From CAZFQG01 sp964520785 (GTDB lineage Bacteria; Planctomycetota; Planctomycetia; Pirellulales; Thermoguttaceae), in contig CAZFQG010000103.1 in NCBI GenBank assembly GCA_964520785.1, positions 1 to 22,167 of the forward strand: DNA of 22,167 bases, written 5' to 3'. Below the pieces are notes generated by a model. That model was not told the origin of the DNA, ran no database searches, and saw nothing but the letters and a program-made list of their open reading frames with translations. The position numbers and the translations under genes were made by a program. Below, in pieces: positions 15,873-22,167 of this stretch (position 1 is the first letter of the stretch; the number at the start of each line of letters is the position of its first letter).

Positions 15873-15901
15873 TTTATAAGAAAAAAGGTTCTCCACCGCA
15901 A
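15873..15901 (-). promoter_or_regulatory. Candidate sigma-70-type promoter for glnS
   Basis: On the minus strand TTGCGG (15901-15896) and TATAAA (15878-15873) are separated by exactly 17 bp. Transcription would start near 15866, giving a leader of about 85 nt before the glnS ATG. Confidence 0.5.
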
Positions 15902-16191
15902 TGCCGTGGTGATGCGTTTTTGAGAGCCCGTTCTTTAAGGGGAGTAACCCGGGCCTCGGGTTGTGTGATCCGCATCGCTTCTCGGTCATGCCGAGGGGAT
16001 CCGGCTATACACGCGGCCAAGACCAGTTGTTTCGGGCACCCAACGGGCGAATTATCGGCTCACCAAAATAGTGCATCAGCAACACGAACATGGTAGAGAA
16101 CCATGTAATTCATAGTACCAGATTCGTGCGATTTGACAAGCGCAGTTCCGCGTATTCGGGCCAACCGGCCGGAAAGGCGTCGGATTGTGCG

Positions 16192-16212
16192 GGTGGTGAA
16201 ATCCCCACCACC
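16192..16212. promoter_or_regulatory. Inverted repeat, candidate upstream activator site
   Basis: GGTGGTG (16192-16198) and CACCACC (16206-16212) form a perfect 7-bp dyad with a 7-bp spacer, about 205 bp upstream of the sigma-54-type promoter. Distance and symmetry suit an enhancer-binding activator, but the bases do not match the enteric NtrC consensus in orientation. Confidence 0.35.
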
Positions 16213-16280
16213 GTCAAGTTTGGCGTCCTTAAAGGCCCGGCGAATCGGACTTTCTGCCTTTCGAACGCGCAGTCGTTGCG

Positions 16281-16296
16281 CAATGCATGGGCATTG
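16281..16296. promoter_or_regulatory. Inverted repeat CAATGC-N4-GCATTG, candidate activator site
   Basis: A perfect 6-bp dyad with a 4-bp spacer, about 115 bp upstream of the -24 element at 16402. This is the usual range for an NtrC-class activator bound upstream of a sigma-54 promoter. It is a candidate only. Confidence 0.35.
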
Positions 16297-16401
16297 ACGA
16301 CGAAACCCGCGTGGGATTCAATGACGATTCCATACTGCTCTTGTTTCATAACCTATTATCATTAAACGGCTTAGGTGTACAGCCAAACGCGATGGTTGGT
16401 T

Positions 16402-16417
16402 TTGGCACGCCACTTGC
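16402..16417 (+). promoter_or_regulatory. Sigma-54 (RpoN) -24/-12 promoter for glnB
   Basis: TTGGCACG (16402-16409), 4 bp, then TTGC (16414-16417) matches the YTGGCACG-N4-TTGC core, with the invariant GG and GC at the required 10-bp spacing. The only visible departure is C instead of A/T after TTGC. Transcription would start near 16429 toward glnB, leaving a leader of about 225 nt. Nitrogen-control genes are classic RpoN targets, so context agrees with sequence. Confidence 0.7.
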
Positions 16418-16471
16418 CAAAGCAACTATCGTTTCCATTCCGGAAGCACACAAATGCGTCGTATGCGGAAT

Positions 16472-16496
16472 CGGACAGCCTGGCGCCGGCTGTCCG
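16472..16496 (+). other. Strong hairpin in the predicted glnB mRNA leader
   Basis: CGGACAGCC (16472-16480) and GGCTGTCCG (16488-16496) make a perfect 9-bp stem, extendable by a T-G wobble pair, with loop TGGCGCC. It begins about 43 nt into the transcript predicted from the sigma-54 promoter. No T-tract follows, so it is not a simple terminator. A structured leader or protein-binding site is possible. Confidence 0.45.
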
Positions 16497-16654
16497 GTTC
16501 GCAAGCGGTCCTGTTTGCGGCCCGGCTGATCTCTCGTAATCCCTTTAAGGGTGAACCCTATCCGTCCCGCAGAACCGAGAAGCGGTAAGTGGTTTTCCCC
16601 AAGAACATCGGTTTCGTATATTGGTTCCAACCGGCAGCTCATTGGAGTATCCGC

Positions 16655-16993
16655 ATGAAGAAGATCGAAGCCATCATCCGCCATTTCAAGCTCGAAGAAG
16701 TGAAGAAAGCGCTTACCGAGCAGGGCGTTCATGGAATGACGATTACCGAAGTGAAGGGATTTGGTCGCCAGAAAGGCCACACTGAGATGTACCGCGGCAC
16801 GGAGTACACGGTCGATTTCGTTCCGAAGATCAAACTGGAAGTCGCCGTCCGCGAGGACCTGGCCAAGACGGTCGTCGACACGATCATCCGCACCGCTCAA
16901 ACGGGTCAGGTGGGGGACGGAAAGATTTTCATCTCCGACCTGACCGAGGTCGCCAGAATCCGGACGGGTGAATTGGGACAAGACGCTCTATAA
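16655..16993 (+). CDS. glnB: Nitrogen regulatory protein PII (GlnB)
   Basis: PII is a small trimeric cytoplasmic sensor of 2-oxoglutarate, ATP/ADP and, through uridylylation, glutamine. It relays nitrogen status to enzymes, transporters and kinases. The product is 112 residues, exactly the family length. The T-loop is intact: GFGRQKGHTEMYRG followed by TEY, with the uridylylated tyrosine at position 51. The C-terminal ATP-binding segment (GDGKIFISDL) is also typical. The ATG at 16655 has TTGGAG about 7 nt upstream. A sigma-54-type promoter and a strong leader hairpin precede it, and glnD, whose product modifies Tyr51, follows 161 bp downstream. GlnB is preferred to GlnK because no amtB is adjacent, though the two are hard to separate by sequence. 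Confidence 0.96.
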   Translation: MKKIEAIIRHFKLEEVKKALTEQGVHGMTITEVKGFGRQKGHTEMYRGTEYTVDFVPKIKLEVAVREDLAKTVVDTIIRTAQTGQVGDGKIFISDLTEVARIRTGELGQDAL

Positions 16994-17154
16994 GGCACCC
17001 CACTCCTCGCGTTCGTCGCCTGCCCGCCGGTGCGTCGCAGCCGTTCGTGATTCCGGCACTTGAGGCGATGCTCGCTGCCGTTGATCAGGCGACCATCGCG
17101 GTCTGAAGCCTTTCGTGCCTCGGGGCGCGCCACCCCTTGTATCTCGTTGCCGAT

Positions 17155-19668
17155 ATGCCCGAGTTCCTTACCGTCACCGGAGCTAAGAACCTCCTCATCG
17201 ACGGCCGCGGCGTCCTGAGGGATCTGCACGCGCAGAGTACCTCGGGCGCCGAGGTCTGTCGCCGGATGACGGAGCTTTGGGACCGGATCGTCGTCGGACT
17301 GTGGAATACGGCCGTGGACGAGCTGTCGGAGCAGACCGGCGTTCCACTCGCCGAGAAGACCGCGCTGGTGGCGCACGCCGGCTACGGGCGCGCCGACGTC
17401 GCGCCGTTCTCCGACGTCGACCTGATGCTGCTTCGCTCGCCGGAAAGCGAGCCGGTCGCCGCGGCTCTGGCCGAGCGACTCTTGCGGGATATTTTCGACG
17501 CGGGTCTTGTGCTCGGATACAGTACACGCACCGTGGATGAAGCGGTTCGCATGGGAATCGCCGACCCGGTCATCGGAACGTCGCTGATCGAATCCCGTTT
17601 TCTGGCGGGCAGCCGTGTTCTCTTCGGGCAATTCAGCCGCCTCTTCGCGGACCGCATGGCGCGGCGCGCGTCGGCCGCCGTCCCCAAGATCAAAGCCAAC
17701 CGCGACGAGGAACGGGCCCGATACGGTGAGACGGTCTATCTGCTCGAACCGAACGTAAAACGGACCGTCGGCGGCCTGCGCGATGTTCAACTCCTCCGGT
17801 GGCTCGGTTGGGTCGTTTTCGGGAAAGCCGAGCCGGAGGCGCTGGCCGGGATCGACCAACTGACCGCCGAGGACGCGGCCGCCATCCGCGCCGCCGCCGA
17901 GTTTCTGCTGCGAGTCCGCAACGAGCTGCACTTCCATGCGGGCCACGCGGCCGACGTCCTCAGCCGGGGCGAGCAGCTCCGCATCGCGGAGGCGTTCGCC
18001 TACGAAGAGACCCGGGGACTGCGACGGGTCGAGCACTTCATGCGCGACTACTTCCGCCATGCTCAGGCGGTTTACGGCATCGTCTCGCGGTTCACCGAGC
18101 GGGTAATGGAGCGCCGGCGATGGGGCCGCGCCCTCGACATCGTCATTGGCCACAAGTCGGGCGAGGAGTTCCACGTCGGCCCTGCACATATTCGCGCGAC
18201 CGAGGTGGGGCTTGCACGACTAAGGACTAGCCTTTTGGCCCTCATGCAACTGTGCGACCTGTCGTGTTTGTATAATAAGCGGATCGCCCCGCGAACGTGG
18301 GAGGCGATTCACAGAAAGGCGGACGTTCTCTCGCGTTCCGTGACGCCCCAAATCCGCGTCCGTTTCGTTGCGCTCCTGGCACGGACCCGGCGGCTTCCGG
18401 ACGTACTCAGGGAATTGCATGCGGTCGGGCTTCTGGAGGTCTTCATCCCGGAGATGCGGCACGCCAGGGGACTGCTCCAATTCAACCAGTACCACAAGTA
18501 CACGGTCGACGAGCACTGCCTCCGCGCGGTGGAGCACGCGACTGTGCTTCTGGACGCGAAGGACGAATTGGGCGAGGCCTACCGGAATCTCAAGCGGAAG
18601 CATTTGTTGCACCTGGCGCTCCTGTTGCACGACCTGGGGAAGGGATTCGAGGAGGACCACGTTCAACTCGGAACGCGGCTGGCCGTCCGGACCGCCGAAT
18701 TGCTGGGCCTGGCGCCGGAGGAACGGGACCTGGTCGCGTTTCTCGTGCGGAATCATCTGACGATGAACCAATTGGCGCTGCGGCGCGACATCGAGGACGA
18801 TGCGCTCGTCTTGCCGTTCGCCGTGGAGTGCGGCTCACCCGAGCGGTTGCGGATGCTGTATCTGCACAGCGCGTGCGATCTGGCCGCCGTCGGACCTGAT
18901 ACGCTCACCGATTGGAAGAAGGAAATGCTCGGCGCCCTCTGCCGCCGGGCAATGGTCCACCTGTGCGGCGCCGAGGAATTCGCGCGGCCGGCCGGCAAGG
19001 AATCACCCGGGGCGGCTGCCGCCGAAGCGCTGGCCGCCCGCGCGGCGCTGGAACATGTCGCCGTCGACGGCGCGTATCTGCCGGACAACCAAACGGTGCG
19101 GTTCACCATCGCGACGCGGGAATCGCTCACGCCAGGCGTGTTCCACAAGATTACCGGTGCACTGTCGCGGATGGGCTGCCAAATCCTCCGCGCCGAGATC
19201 GACACGGCGGACGACGGGGCGATTCTCGATCGGTTCTGGGTGAGCGATCCCGGCTATGCCGGCGGTCCGCCGCCGGACCGGCTCGACGAGGTCGCCGCCG
19301 CCATCAAGACGGCCCTGTTGAGCGGCTCGGACGAGCGGCCCCGGTTCCGCCGCACCTGGAATATCGCCGAGAACGGCGCGCCGCTGCAACCGGGACGCGT
19401 CGAGATCGATAACGGCACTTCGCGCGACTGCACCATTCTGGAAGTCTTCGCCGCGGACCGCCCCGGCTTGCTCTACGATATCTCGCGGACCCTCTTTGAA
19501 CTGGGCCTCGAAGTCCATCGGGCCAAAATCGCCACGCATCTCGACCAGGTGGTGGACGTCTTCTACGTGACCGATGGCGGCGGCGGCAAGATCACCGCCT
19601 TACCGAGTCTCGCGGAGATCCGCGATCGCGTGGGAAGGATACTCGTCGGAGAAGAAGCGACGCCTTGA
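17155..19668 (+). CDS. glnD: PII uridylyltransferase / uridylyl-removing enzyme
   Basis: GlnD attaches UMP to PII when glutamine is low and removes it when glutamine is high. The 837-residue product (890 in E. coli) shows the family order. A nucleotidyltransferase domain has AGYGR at about 75-79 and the metal-binding pair in FSDVDLMLL (Asp87, Asp89). A GlnD-type helical region follows (KRTVGGLRDVQLL). The HD hydrolase domain has LLHDLGKG (His492, Asp493). Two C-terminal ACT domains (about 648-720 and 761-835) are the expected glutamine sensors. The first residue of the usual GGYGR is Ala here, probably without effect. The ATG at 17155 is preferred to an in-frame TTG at 17137; neither has a good Shine-Dalgarno. 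It lies 161 bp downstream of glnB on the same strand, likely co-transcribed. Its stop is one base from the stop of the convergent glycosidase-like gene. Confidence 0.95.
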   Translation: MPEFLTVTGAKNLLIDGRGVLRDLHAQSTSGAEVCRRMTELWDRIVVGLWNTAVDELSEQTGVPLAEKTALVAHAGYGRADVAPFSDVDLMLLRSPESEPVAAALAERLLRDIFDAGLVLGYSTRTVDEAVRMGIADPVIGTSLIESRFLAGSRVLFGQFSRLFADRMARRASAAVPKIKANRDEERARYGETVYLLEPNVKRTVGGLRDVQLLRWLGWVVFGKAEPEALAGIDQLTAEDAAAIRAAAEFLLRVRNELHFHAGHAADVLSRGEQLRIAEAFAYEETRGLRRVEHFMRDYFRHAQAVYGIVSRFTERVMERRRWGRALDIVIGHKSGEEFHVGPAHIRATEVGLARLRTSLLALMQLCDLSCLYNKRIAPRTWEAIHRKADVLSRSVTPQIRVRFVALLARTRRLPDVLRELHAVGLLEVFIPEMRHARGLLQFNQYHKYTVDEHCLRAVEHATVLLDAKDELGEAYRNLKRKHLLHLALLLHDLGKGFEEDHVQLGTRLAVRTAELLGLAPEERDLVAFLVRNHLTMNQLALRRDIEDDALVLPFAVECGSPERLRMLYLHSACDLAAVGPDTLTDWKKEMLGALCRRAMVHLCGAEEFARPAGKESPGAAAAEALAARAALEHVAVDGAYLPDNQTVRFTIATRESLTPGVFHKITGALSRMGCQILRAEIDTADDGAILDRFWVSDPGYAGGPPPDRLDEVAAAIKTALLSGSDERPRFRRTWNIAENGAPLQPGRVEIDNGTSRDCTILEVFAADRPGLLYDISRTLFELGLEVHRAKIATHLDQVVDVFYVTDGGGGKITALPSLAEIRDRVGRILVGEEATP

Positions 19669-19669
19669 A

Positions 19670-21703
19670 TCACCGCTTCAATATCTCGTACACCTTCACC
19701 TCCAGCCTCTGCGAATTCTCGTGGAACCGGCCTTCGCCGATTTCGACTTCCAAGTCCTCCGTCAATTCTCTGACCGACGATACTCCTTCCGGTAGCCAAA
19801 TCGTGATCACCCCCTCGCCGTCCCCGTCGTTGGCGGTGAAGAGGTAGGTCTTGCCGTCCGCCGCGCGGACGAGGGGGTGCAGCCAGGTGGGAGTCGCTTC
19901 CGAGTCGGCCGATTGAACGCGGATCGCCGCCGCCGGTTCCACCGAAAGCAGAATCGGCGAGAACCGGTCGACTTCGGCCGCCACCTCCTTGAGGTTCCCC
20001 CAGAATTCGTCGAAGGGCATGTCCGGGTTGCGGCGGAGGTTGTGCCAGCAGTAGTAGATAATGCCCGTGGCCCCCTCGGTGATGCATTGCCAGGTCATAC
20101 TCCGCAGTTCCGCCTTGGTGGGAGAGCGGAAATCGGCGGGGTCCCATCCGGCCGTGTTCTGGCGATAGATTCCCCAGTTGAAGGCCTGGGGAACCTGCCA
20201 CATGGGCCGTGCATTGTAGACCTGCTCACGGGTGATCTTGGTCCAATCGGCCGCCATCGAGGGTCGGCCCTGGTCGCCGGATCGGCCGATGGGGTAGGGA
20301 TCGGTTCCGATGACGTCGAACGAGTTCACGTACTTGCGGACCGTGTTCACCTGATACAGGACCACCCAGGTCGGATGGTCGGGGTCCTCCTCTCGCACGA
20401 ACCGCTGGTGGGCGTTTAGTTGCCGCATGAACGACAGGGGCAGCTCGTCGTTGAGGTACCACGCCAACAGGGCCGGATGGTCCTTCATTTCCCGGACCCG
20501 TCCGCGGACGGCCGGTTCCTCCTCCTCGATCGACTCGATCCACTTGGGACATCCGCGGTGGCCGTAGTACCAGTCCTTGATCGAGTAGAGGACCTTGATC
20601 CCGTAACGGTCGGCCAGGTCCATTTCTTCCCGGGTGGGCGTTCCATAGGGCATCATGCAATTGAAACGGCTGTCGCTGAATATCTTCAGGTCCTCTTCGT
20701 TCAAGCGGCCGCAGTACATACCGATGGGAAAGAACGGCTTTGAGCGGACGATCAACCGCTGATGCTCGTCGATCGCGGCGACCGGTTCGAAGTCGTCCGG
20801 AACCCGGGTCAGCCGGTGCTCGTCGGCGTCGAGTTCGTTTCCGTTTTCGTCAAGCAGTCGCAAGCGAAGTGAATACTCACCGACCGCGAGGGAATCGGTC
20901 GGGACTTCGAAGACCCAACCGTCCGGCATGTCGGCTGAGTTCAAGAGGCATACATCGTCGTGAAGCACGCCGTCGGTTTTGGTATCGACGAGGTTCCATT
21001 CCAGTCGCACTCCCTCCTTGCGGACATCCTCGTAGTCGTCCAGCGACAAGTCGACCCGCACCCGCGCCGCCTTCGGGCCGTCCTTCGTAATGCGTCCCCG
21101 GTAGACCGGCGAGAGAACGACCGAATCCATCGGAGGAGTCCGTACGCGGACGACCTCCACGTCGTCGAACCAGGCGGTACCGGTCATCTTGCGCCGGACG
21201 TAACACTGAATCACCATCGTCGCGGCGTTCTTCGGAAGGGGAGGACTGATCCCCTCGACGAGTGTCCAATCGGTCGTCCCCTTCACACCGCTGGGGTAAC
21301 ACCCACCAAGGTGCTTGCCGTCGGCGCCGCGCCATTCCAGGCAGATCGTGGCGCCGGAATCGTCGCCGGTGATCTCCCGCGTTTTGACCCAAGCCCGAAT
21401 CCGATAGACGGCACCCGGTTTCAGAGCGAGTACCTGATTACAAAAGACGTACCTGGTCGGATCGTCGTTATCGTACTTCAACGCATGGCCGCCCTCGTGG
21501 ACGGTCGCGCTATCTGCACGGTAGTACTCAGGGCTCGCCCGCCACTCGGCGGGAATGCCGGTTTCGGCGATGTCCTCAAATGAAGGATTTTGCACCAGAT
21601 TCGGTCCCACCGGGCTCCATGCTTCTTCGGTAACTCCGGGCCGTCCCAGAAAAGAGACCGCGACAAGGAACAAGGGGACGGTACGTTTACGTGAAGAGAT
21701 CAT
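19670..21703 (-). CDS. Secreted glycosidase-like protein: carbohydrate-binding jelly roll plus TIM barrel
   Basis: The ATG at 21703 is chosen over one at 21733 because GAGGAG lies 6 nt upstream and a signal peptide follows (MISSRKRTVPLFLVAVSF), giving 677 residues. Residues about 35-185 resemble a CBM4/9-type jelly roll (NLVQNPSFED, EWRAS, ALKPGAVYRIRAWVKT, TAWFDDVEVV). Residues about 190-310 look like a second beta-sandwich. From about 320 the sequence reads like a clan GH-A type TIM barrel: FFPIGMYCGR, DRYGIKVLYS, HPALLAWYLNDELP (E420 as acid/base candidate), FDVIGTDPYPI, and GATGIIYYCWHNL near the end. A short C-terminal sandwich follows. I cannot assign a GH family or identify the nucleophile. 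It probably acts outside the cytoplasm on a polysaccharide, though the substrate is unknown. A putative promoter with a palindrome between its boxes lies upstream. Confidence 0.85.
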   Translation of the reverse strand: MISSRKRTVPLFLVAVSFLGRPGVTEEAWSPVGPNLVQNPSFEDIAETGIPAEWRASPEYYRADSATVHEGGHALKYDNDDPTRYVFCNQVLALKPGAVYRIRAWVKTREITGDDSGATICLEWRGADGKHLGGCYPSGVKGTTDWTLVEGISPPLPKNAATMVIQCYVRRKMTGTAWFDDVEVVRVRTPPMDSVVLSPVYRGRITKDGPKAARVRVDLSLDDYEDVRKEGVRLEWNLVDTKTDGVLHDDVCLLNSADMPDGWVFEVPTDSLAVGEYSLRLRLLDENGNELDADEHRLTRVPDDFEPVAAIDEHQRLIVRSKPFFPIGMYCGRLNEEDLKIFSDSRFNCMMPYGTPTREEMDLADRYGIKVLYSIKDWYYGHRGCPKWIESIEEEEPAVRGRVREMKDHPALLAWYLNDELPLSFMRQLNAHQRFVREEDPDHPTWVVLYQVNTVRKYVNSFDVIGTDPYPIGRSGDQGRPSMAADWTKITREQVYNARPMWQVPQAFNWGIYRQNTAGWDPADFRSPTKAELRSMTWQCITEGATGIIYYCWHNLRRNPDMPFDEFWGNLKEVAAEVDRFSPILLSVEPAAAIRVQSADSEATPTWLHPLVRAADGKTYLFTANDGDGEGVITIWLPEGVSSVRELTEDLEVEIGEGRFHENSQRLEVKVYEILKR

Positions 21704-21775
21704 GAAAGGCTCCTCTTGGATTCGAAAAATCAAAGGGTTCGTGCCGAGAAAAAACGCAGGGGGGAAAGGACATGC

Positions 21776-21804
21776 ATTTTACTCCGCCGGCGGAGCGGAA
21801 GCAA
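21776..21804 (-). promoter_or_regulatory. Promoter of the glycosidase-like gene with operator-like palindrome between -35 and -10
   Basis: On the minus strand TTGCTT (21804-21799) and TAAAAT (21781-21776) are exactly 17 bp apart. A perfect 14-bp palindrome, CTCCGCCGGCGGAG (21782-21795), fills the spacer next to the -10 box. Placement suggests a repressor operator. The predicted start near 21769 leaves a leader of about 66 nt. Confidence 0.55.
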
Positions 21805-21904
21805 CCGCGTGGTGCTTCGCGACGACGATCGGGCGCGCCCGAAACGGCCCGGATGGGTGCTTTTTCGAGCCTCCGAGTCAAGAACCGACAGTAACTCCGC
21901 GTTT

Positions 21905-21923
21905 TGAACCGGTTTCTGGTTCA
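21905..21923. promoter_or_regulatory. Inverted repeat TGAACC-N7-GGTTCA upstream of the right-edge gene
   Basis: A perfect 6-bp dyad ending 4 bp before the -35 box of the plus-strand promoter at 21928. The position suits an activator or repressor site. No known consensus recognised. Confidence 0.35.
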
Positions 21924-21927
21924 TTCA

Positions 21928-21956
21928 TTGTGCTCCTGGCCGAACGTGTCTATAAT
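21928..21956 (+). promoter_or_regulatory. Sigma-70-type promoter for the right-edge gene
   Basis: TTGTGC (21928-21933), a 17-bp spacer and a perfect TATAAT (21951-21956). The predicted start near 21963 leaves a leader of about 57 nt before the ATG at 22020. Confidence 0.55.
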
Positions 21957-22019
21957 CGTGCATCAGCGATTGTACGATACCCCGTCCGACCTTGGGCTCC
22001 ACATCCGTTGAGGAACACG

Positions 22020-22167
22020 ATGTCTTTTCTCCCTTGCCGTCCCTTTTTCGGGATTTTCAGCAAGACCTTCCTTAACCCGTCAGGTCCATCCAGGCGTTGC
22101 CGCGTCGAACCTTTGGAAGATCGACTCACCCTGTCGGTCGCGCCCGTGTTGGCACCGATCGACAACG
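22020..22167 (+). CDS. N-terminus of a planctomycete-type extracellular protein with VEPLEDR motif; 3' partial
   Basis: An open frame starts at ATG 22020, with GAGGAA just upstream and a perfect TATAAT promoter further up, and stays open to the right edge (49 codons). After a basic stretch the peptide reads RRCRVEPLEDRLTLSVAPV. VEPLEDR (residues 29-35) followed by a Leu/Ser segment closely matches the (L/V)EPLEDRxLLS N-terminal motif found on many large planctomycete secreted or cell-surface proteins (the LEPR-XLL type). Its usual leucine pair is LTLS here. Such proteins are often thousands of residues long with cadherin, dockerin or repeat domains, but nothing of the body is visible. It is divergent from the glycosidase-like gene, with 316 bp between the starts. 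Confidence 0.8.
   Translation, partial: MSFLPCRPFFGIFSKTFLNPSGPSRRCRVEPLEDRLTLSVAPVLAPIDN

Larger units (their letters stand above)
15902..16401. other. Non-coding regulatory spacer between glnS and glnB, dyad-rich
   Basis: About 500 bp with no credible gene. Short open frames here lack family similarity and good starts, and the stretch is less GC-rich than its neighbours. Besides the two stronger dyads listed separately, it contains AACCCG-N5-CGGGTT (15946-15962, 45 bp upstream of the glnS -35) and CTCGG-N5-CCGAG (15981-15995). It probably holds regulator sites for the two divergent glutamine-related transcription units. Confidence 0.5.

Noticed and set aside
14387..16096. 569-codon plus-strand open frame across glnS and its upstream region
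   Set aside because: It lies opposite a clear GlnRS frame and runs through the glnS promoter and leader hairpins. No domain is recognisable.
16110..16349. 79-codon minus-strand and overlapping plus-strand open frames in the glnS-glnB spacer
   Set aside because: No recognisable similarity and no convincing ribosome site. The region is better explained as regulatory, with a sigma-54-type promoter just downstream.
16441..16654. Possible tRNA or known glutamine riboswitch in the glnB leader
   Set aside because: No cloverleaf or T-loop consensus, and the conserved bases of the cyanobacterial glnA motif are not visible.
16994..17154. Short open run ending at the TGA at 17104 between glnB and glnD, possibly a gene remnant
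   Set aside because: Only about 37 codons, with no good start and no similarity. Treated as spacer with nothing identifiable in it.

Overview
The window looks like a chromosomal segment of a planctomycete (phylum Planctomycetota). The clues agree but are indirect. The DNA is GC-rich. There is a Cys-type sulfatase and a secreted CotH/lamin-tail protein ending in dockerin-type repeats. UvrA is a tandem duplication of the kind known from the PVC superphylum (Chlamydia has one). A gene cut by the right edge starts with the VEPLEDR N-terminal motif that is abundant in planctomycete extracellular proteins. I see no phage, IS, CRISPR, tRNA or rRNA.

Layout. (a) 2-3168 (+) is the rest of a large secreted CotH protein, broken by a frameshift that coincides with an exact 8-bp tandem duplication. 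(b) 3217-4287 (-) encodes a GYF_2-domain multi-pass membrane protein. (c) 4452-5777 (+) encodes an exported sulfatase. (d) 5824-6993 (-) encodes a NifS/IscS-type cysteine desulfurase. (e) 7172-14023 (+) encodes a 2283-residue UvrA with four ABC cassettes and a C-terminal tail of about 340 residues that is itself a two-unit repeat. (f) 14075-15781 (-) encodes glutaminyl-tRNA synthetase. (g) 15782-16654 is a long regulatory region rich in dyads, with a well-matched sigma-54 promoter. (h) 16655-16993 and 17155-19668 (+) encode the PII protein GlnB and its uridylyltransferase GlnD. (i) 19670-21703 (-) encodes a secreted TIM-barrel glycosidase-like protein. (j) 21704-22019 is a divergent promoter region. 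(k) 22020 to the edge (+) is the start of an extracellular-type protein.

How the genes fit together. The one functional block is glutamine/nitrogen: glnS faces away from glnB-glnD, and the spacer between them carries a sigma-70-type promoter with a structured leader on the glnS side and a sigma-54-type promoter with upstream dyads on the glnB side. GlnD senses glutamine through its ACT domains and would modify Tyr51 of GlnB. The secreted genes (CotH protein, sulfatase, glycosidase-like protein, VEPLEDR protein) are the usual planctomycete polysaccharide and cell-surface repertoire, scattered among housekeeping genes. The features I would check first are the UvrA tail, the sigma-54 region of glnB, the palindrome between the -35 and -10 boxes of the glycosidase-like gene, and the 8-bp duplication in the CotH gene.
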